A DNA stretch of 64,000 nt. It comes from Sinisalibacter lacisalsi (GTDB taxonomy: Bacteria > Pseudomonadota > Alphaproteobacteria > Rhodobacterales > Rhodobacteraceae). Where the stretch lies: positions 704,501 through 768,500 of the forward strand of contig NZ_BMGI01000001.1 in NCBI RefSeq assembly GCF_014640115.1, written 5' to 3'. Under the pieces are notes generated by a model. That model did no database searches, was not told the origin of the DNA, and saw nothing but the letters and a program-made list of their open reading frames with translations. Below, one piece after another: positions 1-8,703 of the stretch. The translations under genes were made by a program, and so were the position numbers. Every line of letters starts with the position of its first letter. Position 1 is the first letter of the stretch.

Positions 1-286
1 CGGCAAGTGGCTGTCGATGCACCCGGAGGTTCTGATCGTGGACGAACCCACCCGCGGCATCGACGTCGGGTCCAAATCCGAGATCCACAACCTGATCCGC
101 GAACTCGCCGCCCAAGGCTATGCGGTGATCGTCATCAGTTCGGAAATGCCCGAGGTGCTGCACGTCTCGGACCGGATCGTGGCGATGTTCTCCGGCAAGG
201 TGATGCGTGAATTCACCTCGGAGGAAGTGACCGAAGACAGCCTGATCCAGGCGATTTCGGGGATCTCGGGAGACAAGGTGGCCTAG
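1..286 (+). CDS. Sugar ABC transporter ATP-binding protein, C-terminal fragment (cut by window start)
   Basis: Only the last ~95 residues are present; the reading frame enters from the left edge. The fragment carries a Walker B/D-loop (VLIVDEPTRGIDVG) and ends with ISSEMPEVL, where a Ser replaces the usual H-loop His. That combination is typical of the second nucleotide-binding domain of RbsA/MglA-type sugar importers. The family is a cytoplasmic ATPase that powers uptake of pentoses, hexoses or polyols. The next gene starts 1 bp after its TAG stop, so this is probably the end of a transporter unit co-transcribed with the dehydrogenase and ThuA genes. The substrate cannot be told from this fragment. 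Confidence 0.88.
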   Translation, partial: GKWLSMHPEVLIVDEPTRGIDVGSKSEIHNLIRELAAQGYAVIVISSEMPEVLHVSDRIVAMFSGKVMREFTSEEVTEDSLIQAISGISGDKVA

Positions 287-287
287 C

Positions 288-1157
288 GTGCGCGTGGGAT
301 TTGCCGGACTTGGCAGAATGGGAGCCCCCATGGCGGCCAATCTTGCCGCCGCCGGGCATCGGCTCGTGGTCTGGAACCGTTCGGCCGAAAAGGCGCAGGC
401 GCTGGCCGATCAAATCGGCTGCGGCGTCGTCGATACCCCGAGGGCGCTGACCGAGGCCGCGGAGGTCGTTGTCACCATGCTGGCCGACGACCGCTCGTCG
501 GACGCGGTGCACCTGGGGCCGAACGGCCTTTTCGCCGGTCGGGGCGCTCGGGTGTTCGTCGAGATGGGCACGATGTCGCCGGATCACATCATCGCGCTGG
601 CCAAGGCGGCGCCCGATGGATGCAGCGTGATCGACGCGCCGGTTTCCGGGGCGACGCAGGCCGCCGCCGATGCGCAGCTTCTGATCATGGCCGGCTGCAC
701 CGAGTGCGAGGCCATCCCGCTCCGGCCGCTGTTTGACGCCATCGGTCGGGCCACGATCTGCCTTGGATCGACCGGCGCCGGGGCGGTCATGAAACTTGCC
801 GTGAATTCGATGATTCACGGGCTCAACCAGACGCTGGCCGAAGCCATGACCCTTGCCGAAGCGGCGGGCATCGCCCCGGAGGTTGCCTTCGAGGTGATCG
901 AGAACAGCGCCGCCGCCGCGCCGATGCTGAAATACCGCCGCCCGCTCTACCTCGACGAGGCGGCGCATGACGTGACCTTCACGGTCGCGCTGGCCCGAAA
1001 GGACATGGCCGTGACCGCCACGCTGGCGAAGCGGCTCGGAACCGCCATGCCGCAGGGGCTGGTCACGCTGGAAACGCTGATCGAGGCCGAGGCGCGGGGC
1101 TACGGCGCCCGCGACATGGCTTCGATCCTCGACTTCATGAGAAAGGACACAGAATGA
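288..1157 (+). CDS. NAD(P)-dependent 3-hydroxyisobutyrate dehydrogenase-like oxidoreductase
   Basis: 289 residues, the usual length for the beta-hydroxyacid dehydrogenase family (HIBADH, tartronate semialdehyde reductase, GlxR). The N-terminal Rossmann motif is GLGRMG at residues ~7-12. The segment GAVMKLAVN near residue 165 carries the Lys expected as the catalytic general acid. The start is GTG, 1 bp after the upstream stop, with AAGGTGG before it. The stop overlaps the ATG of the ThuA gene (ATGA). The family oxidises or reduces a short 3-hydroxy acid or semialdehyde. The neighbouring sugar transporter, ThuA and isomerase-like genes suggest a step in sugar or cyclitol breakdown, but the substrate is unknown. 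Confidence 0.85.
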   Translation: MRVGFAGLGRMGAPMAANLAAAGHRLVVWNRSAEKAQALADQIGCGVVDTPRALTEAAEVVVTMLADDRSSDAVHLGPNGLFAGRGARVFVEMGTMSPDHIIALAKAAPDGCSVIDAPVSGATQAAADAQLLIMAGCTECEAIPLRPLFDAIGRATICLGSTGAGAVMKLAVNSMIHGLNQTLAEAMTLAEAAGIAPEVAFEVIENSAAAAPMLKYRRPLYLDEAAHDVTFTVALARKDMAVTATLAKRLGTAMPQGLVTLETLIEAEARGYGARDMASILDFMRKDTE

Positions 1158-1870
1158 AGGCCGCCCTTTTCGTCGGTGGTTGGCAAGGCCACGCCCCCAC
1201 CCGATTCGCGGACTGGTACAGGCAATTGCTCGAAGAGAACGGTTTCGAGGTTGCCATCCATGAAACGCTGGAGCCGCTTGAGCGCCCCGAAGACCTCGCC
1301 GACCTGGACCTGATCACGCCGATCTGGTCTTCGGCCCGGTCGGGCCACAGGGAAGAATTCGGCAACATGACGAAGCTGCAGGAAGATGGGCTGTTGAAGC
1401 TGATCGGTGCTGGTTGCGGGCTGGCGGGATGGCACGGGCATATGGGCGATGCCTTCCGCGATCGGCCAACCTATCACTTCCTGATCGGCGGGCAGTTCGT
1501 GGCTCATCCGCCCGGCTGGCCCGACAACCTCCAACCCAAGGAAGACTACATCAACTACGACGTGACAATCTGCCAGCCGGACCACCCTCTGGTGGAGGGC
1601 ATCCGCAGTTTCCGCATCACCTCCGAGCAGTATTACATGCTGACCGATCCGTCCAACAACGTGCTGGCCACGACCACCTTCTCCGGCGATCACCTGTGGT
1701 GGATTGAGGGCACCGTGATCCCCGTCACCTGGACCCGTCGCTGGGACAAAGGGCGTGTGTTCTACTGCTCGATCGGGCACGAGCTGGACGATCTCAAGGT
1801 GCCTCAGGTCACCGAAATGATCCGCCGCGGGGCAATATGGGCCGCCGGAGGCCGGGCGGCGCTTTCGTAG
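1154..1870 (+). CDS. ThuA domain-containing protein
   Basis: 238 residues with the overall pattern of ThuA proteins, a class-I glutamine-amidotransferase-like fold found in trehalose/sugar utilisation operons. It opens with a beta strand (KAALFVGGWQGH), has a GAGCGLAGWHGH segment around residue 90, and a C-terminal PVTWTRRWDKGRVFYCSIGH stretch shared with the family. The start overlaps the previous stop by 4 bp, so it is translationally coupled. The biochemical role of ThuA is not established. The gene ends 25 bp before the convergent isomerase-like gene. Confidence 0.85.
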   Translation: MKAALFVGGWQGHAPTRFADWYRQLLEENGFEVAIHETLEPLERPEDLADLDLITPIWSSARSGHREEFGNMTKLQEDGLLKLIGAGCGLAGWHGHMGDAFRDRPTYHFLIGGQFVAHPPGWPDNLQPKEDYINYDVTICQPDHPLVEGIRSFRITSEQYYMLTDPSNNVLATTTFSGDHLWWIEGTVIPVTWTRRWDKGRVFYCSIGHELDDLKVPQVTEMIRRGAIWAAGGRAALS

Positions 1871-1895
1871 CCCGCGCTCCCAAAGCCCCCGAGCG

Positions 1896-2717
1896 TCAGG
1901 CGCTGTCTGTCGCTTCGCCGAGCAAGGCTCGGGTGGCCACGAGGCAGCGCCGCACCAGTTCCTCGGCGCCGATCTCGTCACGCAACGCGTGGTTCGGCAC
2001 CTCGACCGAGATCGGAATATCCGCGGGCAGGCGGGCGGCAATGGCCGTAAGGTCGATGCCGCCTTCGCCGGGCACCAGCCGCGCCGTTCGGCCGAGTTGC
2101 ATCATCGCCGTGCCGTCGGGGTCATAGGGCACCGGTCCGTCGCAGATCTGCACGTAGTTCATCATTTCGCGTGGGATCGCTTCCAGCTCTTCGAGCGTGC
2201 TGTCGGAGCGGTCGAAGTGCAGGCAATCGAACAGGATCGCCGCGGCCGGGTGGCGCGCCGCCTCGACCAGTTCGCGCGCGTCGGCGATATTCCGGATCGC
2301 GGTCCATGGCATGAATTCGAGATCAGCAGTCAGGCCGAACTCCCCGACCATCTCGCAAAGCTGGCCGTAGCTGTCGATGATCCGCGCCCGGTCGGTGTCG
2401 TCGCCCGCTACCAGGACATGCCGCGCGCCCATGCCCTTCACGCGTTCGAGGAAGGGGCGAAAGCTTTCAAGGTCGGTCTCCGCGCCAAGCCGGATCATCT
2501 CGGCGTCCGACACCGTGAGGCCATGCGCGTCGAGCGCGGCCATGACCTCGGCCAGCAGCCTGTCGTCGGTCATCAGCGGTGGCGGGCTGTCGTCGGGGCC
2601 GGCAGGCAGAAGTCGAAAGCTGATCTCGTAAAATCCGAGGCGGGCGGCAAGCTCGATGGCCGCGACCGGGGGCAGCCCGTTCGCGGTCAGGTAACCCATG
2701 GAATAGCTGTGCGTCAT
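1896..2717 (-). CDS. Sugar phosphate isomerase/epimerase (xylose isomerase-like TIM barrel)
   Basis: 273 residues, fitting the AP endonuclease 2/xylose isomerase-like barrel family. Acidic residues expected as metal ligands appear in LEFMPW (~residue 135), LFDCLHF (~165) and SVEVPN near the C-terminus. It is the last gene of the minus-strand operon Gfo/Idh - IclR - FAD oxidoreductase - NIPSNAP - isomerase, with only 7 bp after the NIPSNAP stop. Family members isomerise or epimerise sugars, inosose or hydroxypyruvate. The particular substrate cannot be read from the sequence. Confidence 0.82.
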   Translation of the reverse strand: MTHSYSMGYLTANGLPPVAAIELAARLGFYEISFRLLPAGPDDSPPPLMTDDRLLAEVMAALDAHGLTVSDAEMIRLGAETDLESFRPFLERVKGMGARHVLVAGDDTDRARIIDSYGQLCEMVGEFGLTADLEFMPWTAIRNIADARELVEAARHPAAAILFDCLHFDRSDSTLEELEAIPREMMNYVQICDGPVPYDPDGTAMMQLGRTARLVPGEGGIDLTAIAARLPADIPISVEVPNHALRDEIGAEELVRRCLVATRALLGEATDSA

Positions 2718-2724
2718 GTCTGCC

Positions 2725-3333
2725 TCATTTCAGCGGGGAGAATGCCATCGGCATGGCGACGGTGGAGCGCATGTCGGGGGTGAGCCAGTCGGGCCCGCCC
2801 TTGGGCGGCCAGTTGCCGTCGGCAACCGATTGGCCGCGCGCCGCGCTGCGCGCTTCGAGCGACGGATAGGGCCAGATCTGGGTCAGCCGGGGGGCGCCGT
2901 CGACGCCATACATGGCGATGGTGCAGGGCGAGTATTCGTTCCGTTTCGGCAGCGCGGCCTGCCATTTCTCCATGGTGGGCAGAAGGCCGTTCAGCTTCAT
3001 CGCATAGGTGCGGATCTCGTAGACCGGGCCGAATTCGCCGGGGATGATCGCGCCCATGAAGTCGAGTGGGCGGTAGCTTTCGACCTCATATCCGACGAGG
3101 TGCTCGGCACAGCCGAAGGGGTCTTCGGCCCGTGCAAGCCGTTCGCGCTCGACCAGCATTTCGCCCGCCTCTTCGTAACCGCGCAAAAGGTAAACCTCGT
3201 TGAGCTGCCCGATATCGGAAAACCAAGCGCCGTGCAGCGTGCCCGCGCCTTGCGCAATCCAGGCTTCGAGGCCGGCGGCGGCCTTGCCGGCGCCGAAGAT
3301 CGCGGTGCGCAGGGTGGTCAGTTCATAAAACAT
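2725..3333 (-). CDS. NIPSNAP family protein
   Basis: 202 residues from an ATG preceded by AGAAGGAGA. A longer in-frame opening to 3381 exists, but it lies inside the upstream gene and has no such site. Two dimeric alpha/beta-barrel halves are visible, each opening with the family's aromatic signature: YELTTLRT at residue 3 and YEIRTYAMK near residue 105. NIPSNAP proteins are small ferredoxin-like-fold proteins of poorly known function, often found in bacterial degradation operons. The start overlaps the stop of the FAD oxidoreductase gene by 11 bp, so the two are probably coupled. A second NIPSNAP gene lies at 19639-20214, also in an operon near a KstD-like flavoprotein. Confidence 0.85.
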   Translation of the reverse strand: MFYELTTLRTAIFGAGKAAAGLEAWIAQGAGTLHGAWFSDIGQLNEVYLLRGYEEAGEMLVERERLARAEDPFGCAEHLVGYEVESYRPLDFMGAIIPGEFGPVYEIRTYAMKLNGLLPTMEKWQAALPKRNEYSPCTIAMYGVDGAPRLTQIWPYPSLEARSAARGQSVADGNWPPKGGPDWLTPDMRSTVAMPMAFSPLK

Positions 3334-5026
3334 TCTCTGTCTCCTTCTGGGTTTGGAGGCCCTTGACGGGTTGCCCGGCAAGCACGCGGCCGGCGATATA
3401 GCCGTAGGTCATGGCGGGGCCGAGCGTGATCCCGCCGGCAGGGTAATTGCCGCCCATGATCGAGGCGGCGTCGTTGCCGGTGGCGAAGAGTCCGGGGATC
3501 GGCGCGCCGGATGCGTCAAGCACCCGTGCCGCCGGGTCGGTGGTGAGGCCGGCGAAGGTGCCAAGGCTGCCGGGAACGATCCTCACGGCATAGAACGGGC
3601 CGTGGTCGAGCGCCCCAAGGGCCGGGTTCGGTTGGTGCCCGGGATCGCCCTGGATAAGGTTGTAGGGAGTCGTGCCCCGGCCAAAATCAGGATCTTCACC
3701 AAGCCGCGCCCCTGCGTTGAACCCGGTGATGGTTTCATCGAGAACCTCTGGGTCGAGGCCGGTGGCCCGCGCCAGATCCTCAAGCGTTCGGCCCCGCTTG
3801 AGGTAGCCGGTGGCAAGGTGCGGGGCATCGCGGAAGGGAAACGGCTTGACCGCACCGATCCCGAAGCGGCGCCGCGCGGGCGCGTCGGCGATGAGCCAGG
3901 CGTGATCGGCTCCGGCACGAAACAGGGCCGACATGAAATCGTGGTAACTGTCGGCCTCGTTGACGAAGCGCCTGCCGTTCGGGGCGACGGCGATGAACCC
4001 GGGCTTGGCGCGCTCGACGAGGTGCGGAAACCGGCTGGTTTCGCCGTAACCCTTCGGGACCAGCGAGACGGGGGCCCATGCCCCCGGATTGACGTAGTCC
4101 TTCGTCACCACGCCACCGGCGCTTTCGCCCAGCGTCAGGCCGTCGCCGGTGTTGGTTGGCGGCGCGGCCGAGTGGTGCCAGGTGCCATCCTTCGCGTGCT
4201 CGAACATCGTCGCGATGCGGGCGTTGTCATGCGGAAACCCTCCCGTGGCGAGAACCACGCCGCGATCGGCGCGGACCGGCCGCCCGCCAATGATGGCGCC
4301 GGTTACGCGGCCGTTTTCGCGGATCAGGTCGGAGGCCGGGGCTTCGGTCAGAACGGTCACGCCCAGATCGAGGGCCGAGCGCAGGAGGCGCGCGGCCAGC
4401 GCGTTGCCGTTGACGAGCTGGGTGCTGCGGCCACGGGTTGCGAGATCGGCGACATGGCGGGCGAGGCGGCGCCCGACGTGAAGGGCGTTGGCCGGGGACG
4501 CGCGCCAGTTGAAGAACCGGGCCATATCGGTGCCCGATGCGATCGCCATGCCCCAGATCGTGGTTTCTTCCAGCGCCGGGCGCAGACGGTGTGCCCAATC
4601 GCCGAGCCGCCGCCCGTCGAAAGGTGCGGCGCAAACCGATCGTCCGCCCGCGCTAGCGCCGCGCGTCGTGTGAAAATCCGGGATGCGGTTTCCGTCGATC
4701 CAGTCGACGGCGGTGTGATCGCGGAAGAATCCCACCATCTCGGGGCCATTTTCCAGGAAGGTGCGGATGCGCGGGTCTTCGGCCCGGTTGCCGATCTCGG
4801 ATCGCAGGTAGGTGAGCGGCGCCTCGATGTCTTCTTCAATGCCCGCCGCGATGGCCAGCGGATTGCGGGGGATCCAGAGCCAGCCACCCGACCAGGCGGT
4901 TGTTCCGCCGATGAAGGGCGTTTTCTCCGCGACGATGACGCGAAGCCCGTGATGGGCGGCGGTGACTGCGGCGGAAAGCCCGCCCGCGCCAGAACCGATC
5001 ACAAGGACATCGCAATCCCGGGTCAT
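3323..5026 (-). CDS. FAD-dependent oxidoreductase, 3-ketosteroid delta-1-dehydrogenase/fumarate reductase-like (copy 1)
   Basis: 567 residues. The N-terminal FAD-binding motif is VLVIGSGAGGLSAAVTA (residues ~7-23), followed by GGTTAWSGGWLWIP. The C-terminus has a FATGND motif, then NYPAGGITLGPAMTYGY. This Tyr...Gly arrangement near the end matches KstD-type enzymes that take hydrogens from a carbon pair next to a ring ketone. Such proteins bind FAD and act in the cytoplasm or at the membrane face. The start overlaps the stop of the IclR gene (ATGA). It is one of three paralogues in the window (also 7036-8703 and 16803-18515), which points to related ring-dehydrogenation steps. A steroid substrate is not implied. 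Confidence 0.87.
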   Translation of the reverse strand: MTRDCDVLVIGSGAGGLSAAVTAAHHGLRVIVAEKTPFIGGTTAWSGGWLWIPRNPLAIAAGIEEDIEAPLTYLRSEIGNRAEDPRIRTFLENGPEMVGFFRDHTAVDWIDGNRIPDFHTTRGASAGGRSVCAAPFDGRRLGDWAHRLRPALEETTIWGMAIASGTDMARFFNWRASPANALHVGRRLARHVADLATRGRSTQLVNGNALAARLLRSALDLGVTVLTEAPASDLIRENGRVTGAIIGGRPVRADRGVVLATGGFPHDNARIATMFEHAKDGTWHHSAAPPTNTGDGLTLGESAGGVVTKDYVNPGAWAPVSLVPKGYGETSRFPHLVERAKPGFIAVAPNGRRFVNEADSYHDFMSALFRAGADHAWLIADAPARRRFGIGAVKPFPFRDAPHLATGYLKRGRTLEDLARATGLDPEVLDETITGFNAGARLGEDPDFGRGTTPYNLIQGDPGHQPNPALGALDHGPFYAVRIVPGSLGTFAGLTTDPAARVLDASGAPIPGLFATGNDAASIMGGNYPAGGITLGPAMTYGYIAGRVLAGQPVKGLQTQKETENVL

Positions 5027-5841
5027 GGTGTCGGCGGCTGCCTGAGCAAACCGGCAAAGAAATGCGAGGCCGGCGCGGCGGCGCCAAGCTCGGCGGCGGC
5101 ATCGAGGAGCGAGGGGGCAAGCTCCTCCATCCGCGCCTTCGGAAAGCGCACGGCGGGCCCCGCGATCGACAGGCAGCCAAGCACCTGCCCGTCGGCCACG
5201 CCGCCCGCGCGCACCGGCGCGGCCATCGCGCCCATGCCTTCGATGTAGGTGTTGACGGCGACCGAGTAGCCCCGCGTGCGGGTTTCCGCGATCACCTTCA
5301 GAAGATCGGCGATCGTGGCCGGCGTGGCCGATGCCTTCGCCATGCCCTCGGGGCGCAGCCCGGTTTCGCCCACAAGCGCCAGAACCTCGTCATCTGTCAT
5401 CGTCGAAAGCAGCGCCTGGCCACCGGCGCTCGAGGCCGGATGCACACGCACGCCCTGTTCGCGGCCGGGATCGTAGCGCAACCCCACCGTCGCGCCCTGC
5501 GCCACGGCAACCCAGACCAGCCCCCGACCGTCGAGAACCGAGAGGCGGACGAGCTCACCGGAGGCCTGGGCGAGGCGGTCGAGGATCGGCTGGGCGATAT
5601 CCGTCACGCCGGAACGGCCGAGAAAGCCAAGCCCCATCGCCGCGAGCCGGATGGTGAGCGCGTAGTCGCCCTGATCGCGCTCCTGCCGCACGTAGCCGAG
5701 CCGGGCCAGTTCGCGCAGCGTGCGGTGCACCCCCGAAACCGGCATGTCGAGTTTGCGCGCAAGCGTCGAAACCTGCATCCCCTCCGGGTGTTCGACCATC
5801 AGTTCGAGGATGGCGAGGGATTTCTCGAGAACACTGGACAT
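5023..5841 (-). CDS. IclR family transcriptional regulator
   Basis: 272 residues. An N-terminal winged helix (LARKLDMPVSGVHRTLRELARLGYV, shown in part; residues ~24-50) is followed by the GAF-like IclR effector domain containing ASSAGGQALLSTMTDDEV and a C-terminal SIAGPAVRFP segment. It is the second gene of the minus-strand operon, 1 bp after the Gfo/Idh stop and overlapping the start of the FAD oxidoreductase gene. It probably controls its own operon and the divergent flavoprotein-epimerase operon through the palindrome at 6957-6967. The effector is unknown. Confidence 0.9.
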   Translation of the reverse strand: MSSVLEKSLAILELMVEHPEGMQVSTLARKLDMPVSGVHRTLRELARLGYVRQERDQGDYALTIRLAAMGLGFLGRSGVTDIAQPILDRLAQASGELVRLSVLDGRGLVWVAVAQGATVGLRYDPGREQGVRVHPASSAGGQALLSTMTDDEVLALVGETGLRPEGMAKASATPATIADLLKVIAETRTRGYSVAVNTYIEGMGAMAAPVRAGGVADGQVLGCLSIAGPAVRFPKARMEELAPSLLDAAAELGAAAPASHFFAGLLRQPPTP

Positions 5842-5842
5842 G

Positions 5843-6886
5843 TCAAAGCCTCATCGGTTGCGCCGGCGCCCCGTTGGCGGCCGATGTCTTGATTGCTTCG
5901 ATCACGCGCATGTTGGCAACCCCGTCGGCGAGGCTGACGAGGGGCGACGCATTGCCGCGCGCAACGGCCGCGAAATGCTCGATCTGCCCGATGTAGGGAT
6001 CGGCCGGCGTGCAAGGCAGCGTCCCGCGCGTCATCCGGACCGTCCAGTCCGGCTCGTCCGCCGGGCGCCAGAACGCGAGGTCCGGCAGCGAGAGCGCCGC
6101 CAGCGTGCCCGCATAGGCATGGGCGATGGTATCGTGCGCGGGGAAGCGGGCAGGGTTCTCGCCCGCCGTCACGTCCCAGGCCCAGGGGCCGGTGGCGGCG
6201 TCCGAGATCGTGAGCGTGGCGATGCCGCCGGAGGCGAAAACGAGGATCGCGGCGGCGGTATCTTCCACGTCGAAACCGCGGTGATGGTTCGAGGCAAAGG
6301 CGCGCACCTCGGCGACCTCGCCCCAGAAGTGGCGCAGCAGGTCGATCTCGTGAATGAGGTTGATCGACAGCGGCCCGCCCGAGGCAGAGCCGCGCCGCCA
6401 GGCCACGTCGAAATAGGACGACGGCTTCGCGAGCGTCGAATTCACCGTGGCGGTGACCAGATCGCCCAGCCGGCCCGCCGTGATGGCGGCCTTCGCAGCC
6501 TTGATGATCGGGTTGTGCCGGCGATGATGGCCGACGAGCACGGGCACGCCGGTTTCCTCGGCCACCGCGATCAGCGCTTCACCGTCGGCCACGCTGTTGG
6601 CTACCGGTTTTTCCAGCAGGACCGGCAGGCCCGCGCGCAACAGCGCGCTGGTGATCGGCACGTGGGTGTCGTTCGGTGACGCGACGATGGCCGCGTCCGC
6701 CACGCCGGCATCGAGCAGCGCCCCGACATCGGTGAAAAGAGGCACGCCATGGCGCTCCGCGACGTCGGCGCCGGCGATCGGGTCGACCACCGCCGAAAGC
6801 GCCACGCCCCTCACATCCGCGAGCGTTGCCGCGTGGGTGTGGCCGATGATCCCGGCTCCGACAATGGCGATACGCAGGTCCGACAT
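5843..6886 (-). CDS. Gfo/Idh/MocA family NAD(P)-dependent oxidoreductase
   Basis: 347 residues. The Rossmann motif IVGAGIIGHTHA is at residues ~8-19. The family catalytic EKP motif (LLEKPVANS) is near residue 95, and GGPLSINLIHEIDLLRHFWG gives the active-site His/Asp region near residue 170. The family oxidises or reduces ring hydroxyls of sugars, inositols and related cyclitols. It is first in its operon, so its upstream region (6887-7035) should hold the operon promoter. Together with the isomerase-like protein and ThuA it suggests polyol-like chemistry. No substrate assignment is possible. Confidence 0.88.
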   Translation of the reverse strand: MSDLRIAIVGAGIIGHTHAATLADVRGVALSAVVDPIAGADVAERHGVPLFTDVGALLDAGVADAAIVASPNDTHVPITSALLRAGLPVLLEKPVANSVADGEALIAVAEETGVPVLVGHHRRHNPIIKAAKAAITAGRLGDLVTATVNSTLAKPSSYFDVAWRRGSASGGPLSINLIHEIDLLRHFWGEVAEVRAFASNHHRGFDVEDTAAAILVFASGGIATLTISDAATGPWAWDVTAGENPARFPAHDTIAHAYAGTLAALSLPDLAFWRPADEPDWTVRMTRGTLPCTPADPYIGQIEHFAAVARGNASPLVSLADGVANMRVIEAIKTSAANGAPAQPMRL

Positions 6887-7035
6887 GCTTCTCCCCGGAG
6901 GTTTCGCAGTCAGGGATAGAGCGGGGCGGAAAAAAATGGAAGAAAATTTTAAACTTGAAACAGTTTCTAAAAAATTTAACGCTTGGCGTCGGACCCTGGC
7001 CGAGATTCGGATACCGGGGCGAGAGGGGGGGCGCG
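6887..7035. promoter_or_regulatory. Divergent promoter region with GAAAC-A-GTTTC palindrome (candidate IclR operator)
   Basis: This 149-bp gap separates two divergent operons and contains an AT-rich island (about 6930-6980), in sharp contrast to the GC-rich surroundings. Inside it, 6957-6967 is a perfect odd palindrome, GAAACAGTTTC. A GGAAG...AAAATTTT segment lies just upstream. IclR family operators are commonly short palindromes with GAAA/TTTC-like arms, and the only regulator in either flanking operon is the IclR protein. Assignment to that regulator is inference. Confidence 0.5.
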
Positions 7036-8703
7036 ATGGCTGAAGAATTCGATGTGGCCGTTATCGGCGCGGGCGCCGGCGGTCTCGCCGCAGCGGTTTT
7101 TGCCGCGCTGGAGGGCGCGCGCGTCGTCCTGATCGAGAGTACCGACTATGTCGGTGGCACATCGGCCTATTCCGCCGGCACCACCTGGGCGCCGAACACG
7201 CGGCTGGCCGCCACCGTCGGGGCGGATGACAGCCCCGAGAAGGTGCATACCTATCTCGACGCGGCGGTGGGCAACCGCAGCCCGCGCGCGATGCGAGAGA
7301 CCTTTGTCGACAACGCGCCGCGCGCGATCGACAGGCTGATGGACGAAACCGTGGCGCAATTCCGCGCCCGCCCTTTTCACCCCGATTACCTCCACGAGCT
7401 GGATGGCTCGACGACCTGTGGCCGCGCGCTGGAGCCCGAGCCGTTTCGCGCCAGCGAGCTTGGCCGCGACCTCAGGATGATCCGACCGGCGATCCCCGAG
7501 TTCACCATCCTCGGCGGGCTGCAGGTTGACCGCGACGACATCGGCCACCTGATGGCCATGGGCAAATCTCTGAAATCGCTTTTCTATTCCCTCCGGCTTG
7601 TGGGCACCTACGCGCTCGACAAGCTCCGATATGGCCGCTCGGCGCGGCTCGTCATGGGCAATGCGCTGGTCGGTCGGCTCCTGCTCGCGGCAAAGCGGGC
7701 CGGTGTGGATGTGCGGTTGAAAACGCGGGTTGTGGCGATCACGCCCGGCGGTGGCGCCAACCTCCTGAGCCTTGCCGATGGCGGCGAGATCCGGGTGAGC
7801 GGTGGGGTGATTCTGGCCACCGGCGGTTTCGGACGGCACCCGACACGGCGTGCCGAAATGCTGCCGGTGCCGCTGGCCGAGCACAGCCCGGCCGCGCCGG
7901 GGCACACCGGCGAGTTGCACGATATCGTCCTGGGTCTCGGTGCGCGCTACGGCGAGGGCGCGGCGACGAACGCGTTCTGGGCGCCTGTCTCCACCCGAAA
8001 GCGCCCCGACGGGAGCTGGACGGTCTTTCCGCATTTCCTCATGGACCGCTCCAAGCCGGGCGTGATCGCCGTAGGTGCGGATGGGCGGCGCTTCACCAAC
8101 GAGACTCGCAGCTATCATGAGTTTGCCCTCGCGCAATACGCGACCGGGACGATCCCGGCCTTCCTGCTCACCGACGCCGCGGGCCTGAAGAAATACGGCC
8201 TTGGCATGGTGCGCCCCGGGGCCATGGGGGCGAAGGCGCTGATCCAGGACGGCTACCTCGTCGAGGCCACGACGCTCGACGAACTGGCGAAAAAACTTGC
8301 TATCGACGCCGCCGGGCTTTCCGAGACCGTGGCGCGGCTAGGCAGGTTCGCGGCGGCTGGTGTCGACGAGGATTTCCATCGCGGCGAAACCGTCTACGAG
8401 CGCGCCAATGGTGATGCCAGTCATGGGCCGAACCCAACGCTGGGCGAGATCGCCACGCCGCCCTTCTATGCGGTGAAGCTCTGGCCCGGCGATATCGGCG
8501 CGGCAACGGGGCTTGCCACCGACGCCGAGGCGCGCCTGCTTGGGCCCGACAATCAACCCCTTCCTGGGCTCTACGCCGTGGGCAACGACATGCAGTCGAT
8601 CATGGGCGGCGTCTATCCCGGCCCCGGCATCACCATCGGCCCGGCCCTCACGTTTGGCTATGTCGCGGCCATGAGCGCCACCGCGCGGGCGCGGTCGGAA
8701 TGA
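7036..8703 (+). CDS. FAD-dependent oxidoreductase, KstD/fumarate reductase-like (copy 2)
   Basis: 555 residues from the ATG preceded by GAGAGGGGGG. A longer opening from 6955 would begin inside the AT-rich operator region with TTG and is disfavoured. FAD motif VAVIGAGAGGLAAAVFA lies near the N-terminus, then GGTSAYSAGTTWAP. The C-terminus has YAVGNDMQS and VYPGPGITIGPALTFGYVAA, which matches the KstD C-terminal Tyr/Gly signature very closely. The 4-bp overlap with the following epimerase gene indicates coupling. It is divergent from the Gfo-IclR-flavoprotein operon and probably co-regulated with it. The substrate is probably a cyclic ketone, but this is inference. Confidence 0.87.
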   Translation: MAEEFDVAVIGAGAGGLAAAVFAALEGARVVLIESTDYVGGTSAYSAGTTWAPNTRLAATVGADDSPEKVHTYLDAAVGNRSPRAMRETFVDNAPRAIDRLMDETVAQFRARPFHPDYLHELDGSTTCGRALEPEPFRASELGRDLRMIRPAIPEFTILGGLQVDRDDIGHLMAMGKSLKSLFYSLRLVGTYALDKLRYGRSARLVMGNALVGRLLLAAKRAGVDVRLKTRVVAITPGGGANLLSLADGGEIRVSGGVILATGGFGRHPTRRAEMLPVPLAEHSPAAPGHTGELHDIVLGLGARYGEGAATNAFWAPVSTRKRPDGSWTVFPHFLMDRSKPGVIAVGADGRRFTNETRSYHEFALAQYATGTIPAFLLTDAAGLKKYGLGMVRPGAMGAKALIQDGYLVEATTLDELAKKLAIDAAGLSETVARLGRFAAAGVDEDFHRGETVYERANGDASHGPNPTLGEIATPPFYAVKLWPGDIGAATGLATDAEARLLGPDNQPLPGLYAVGNDMQSIMGGVYPGPGITIGPALTFGYVAAMSATARARSE

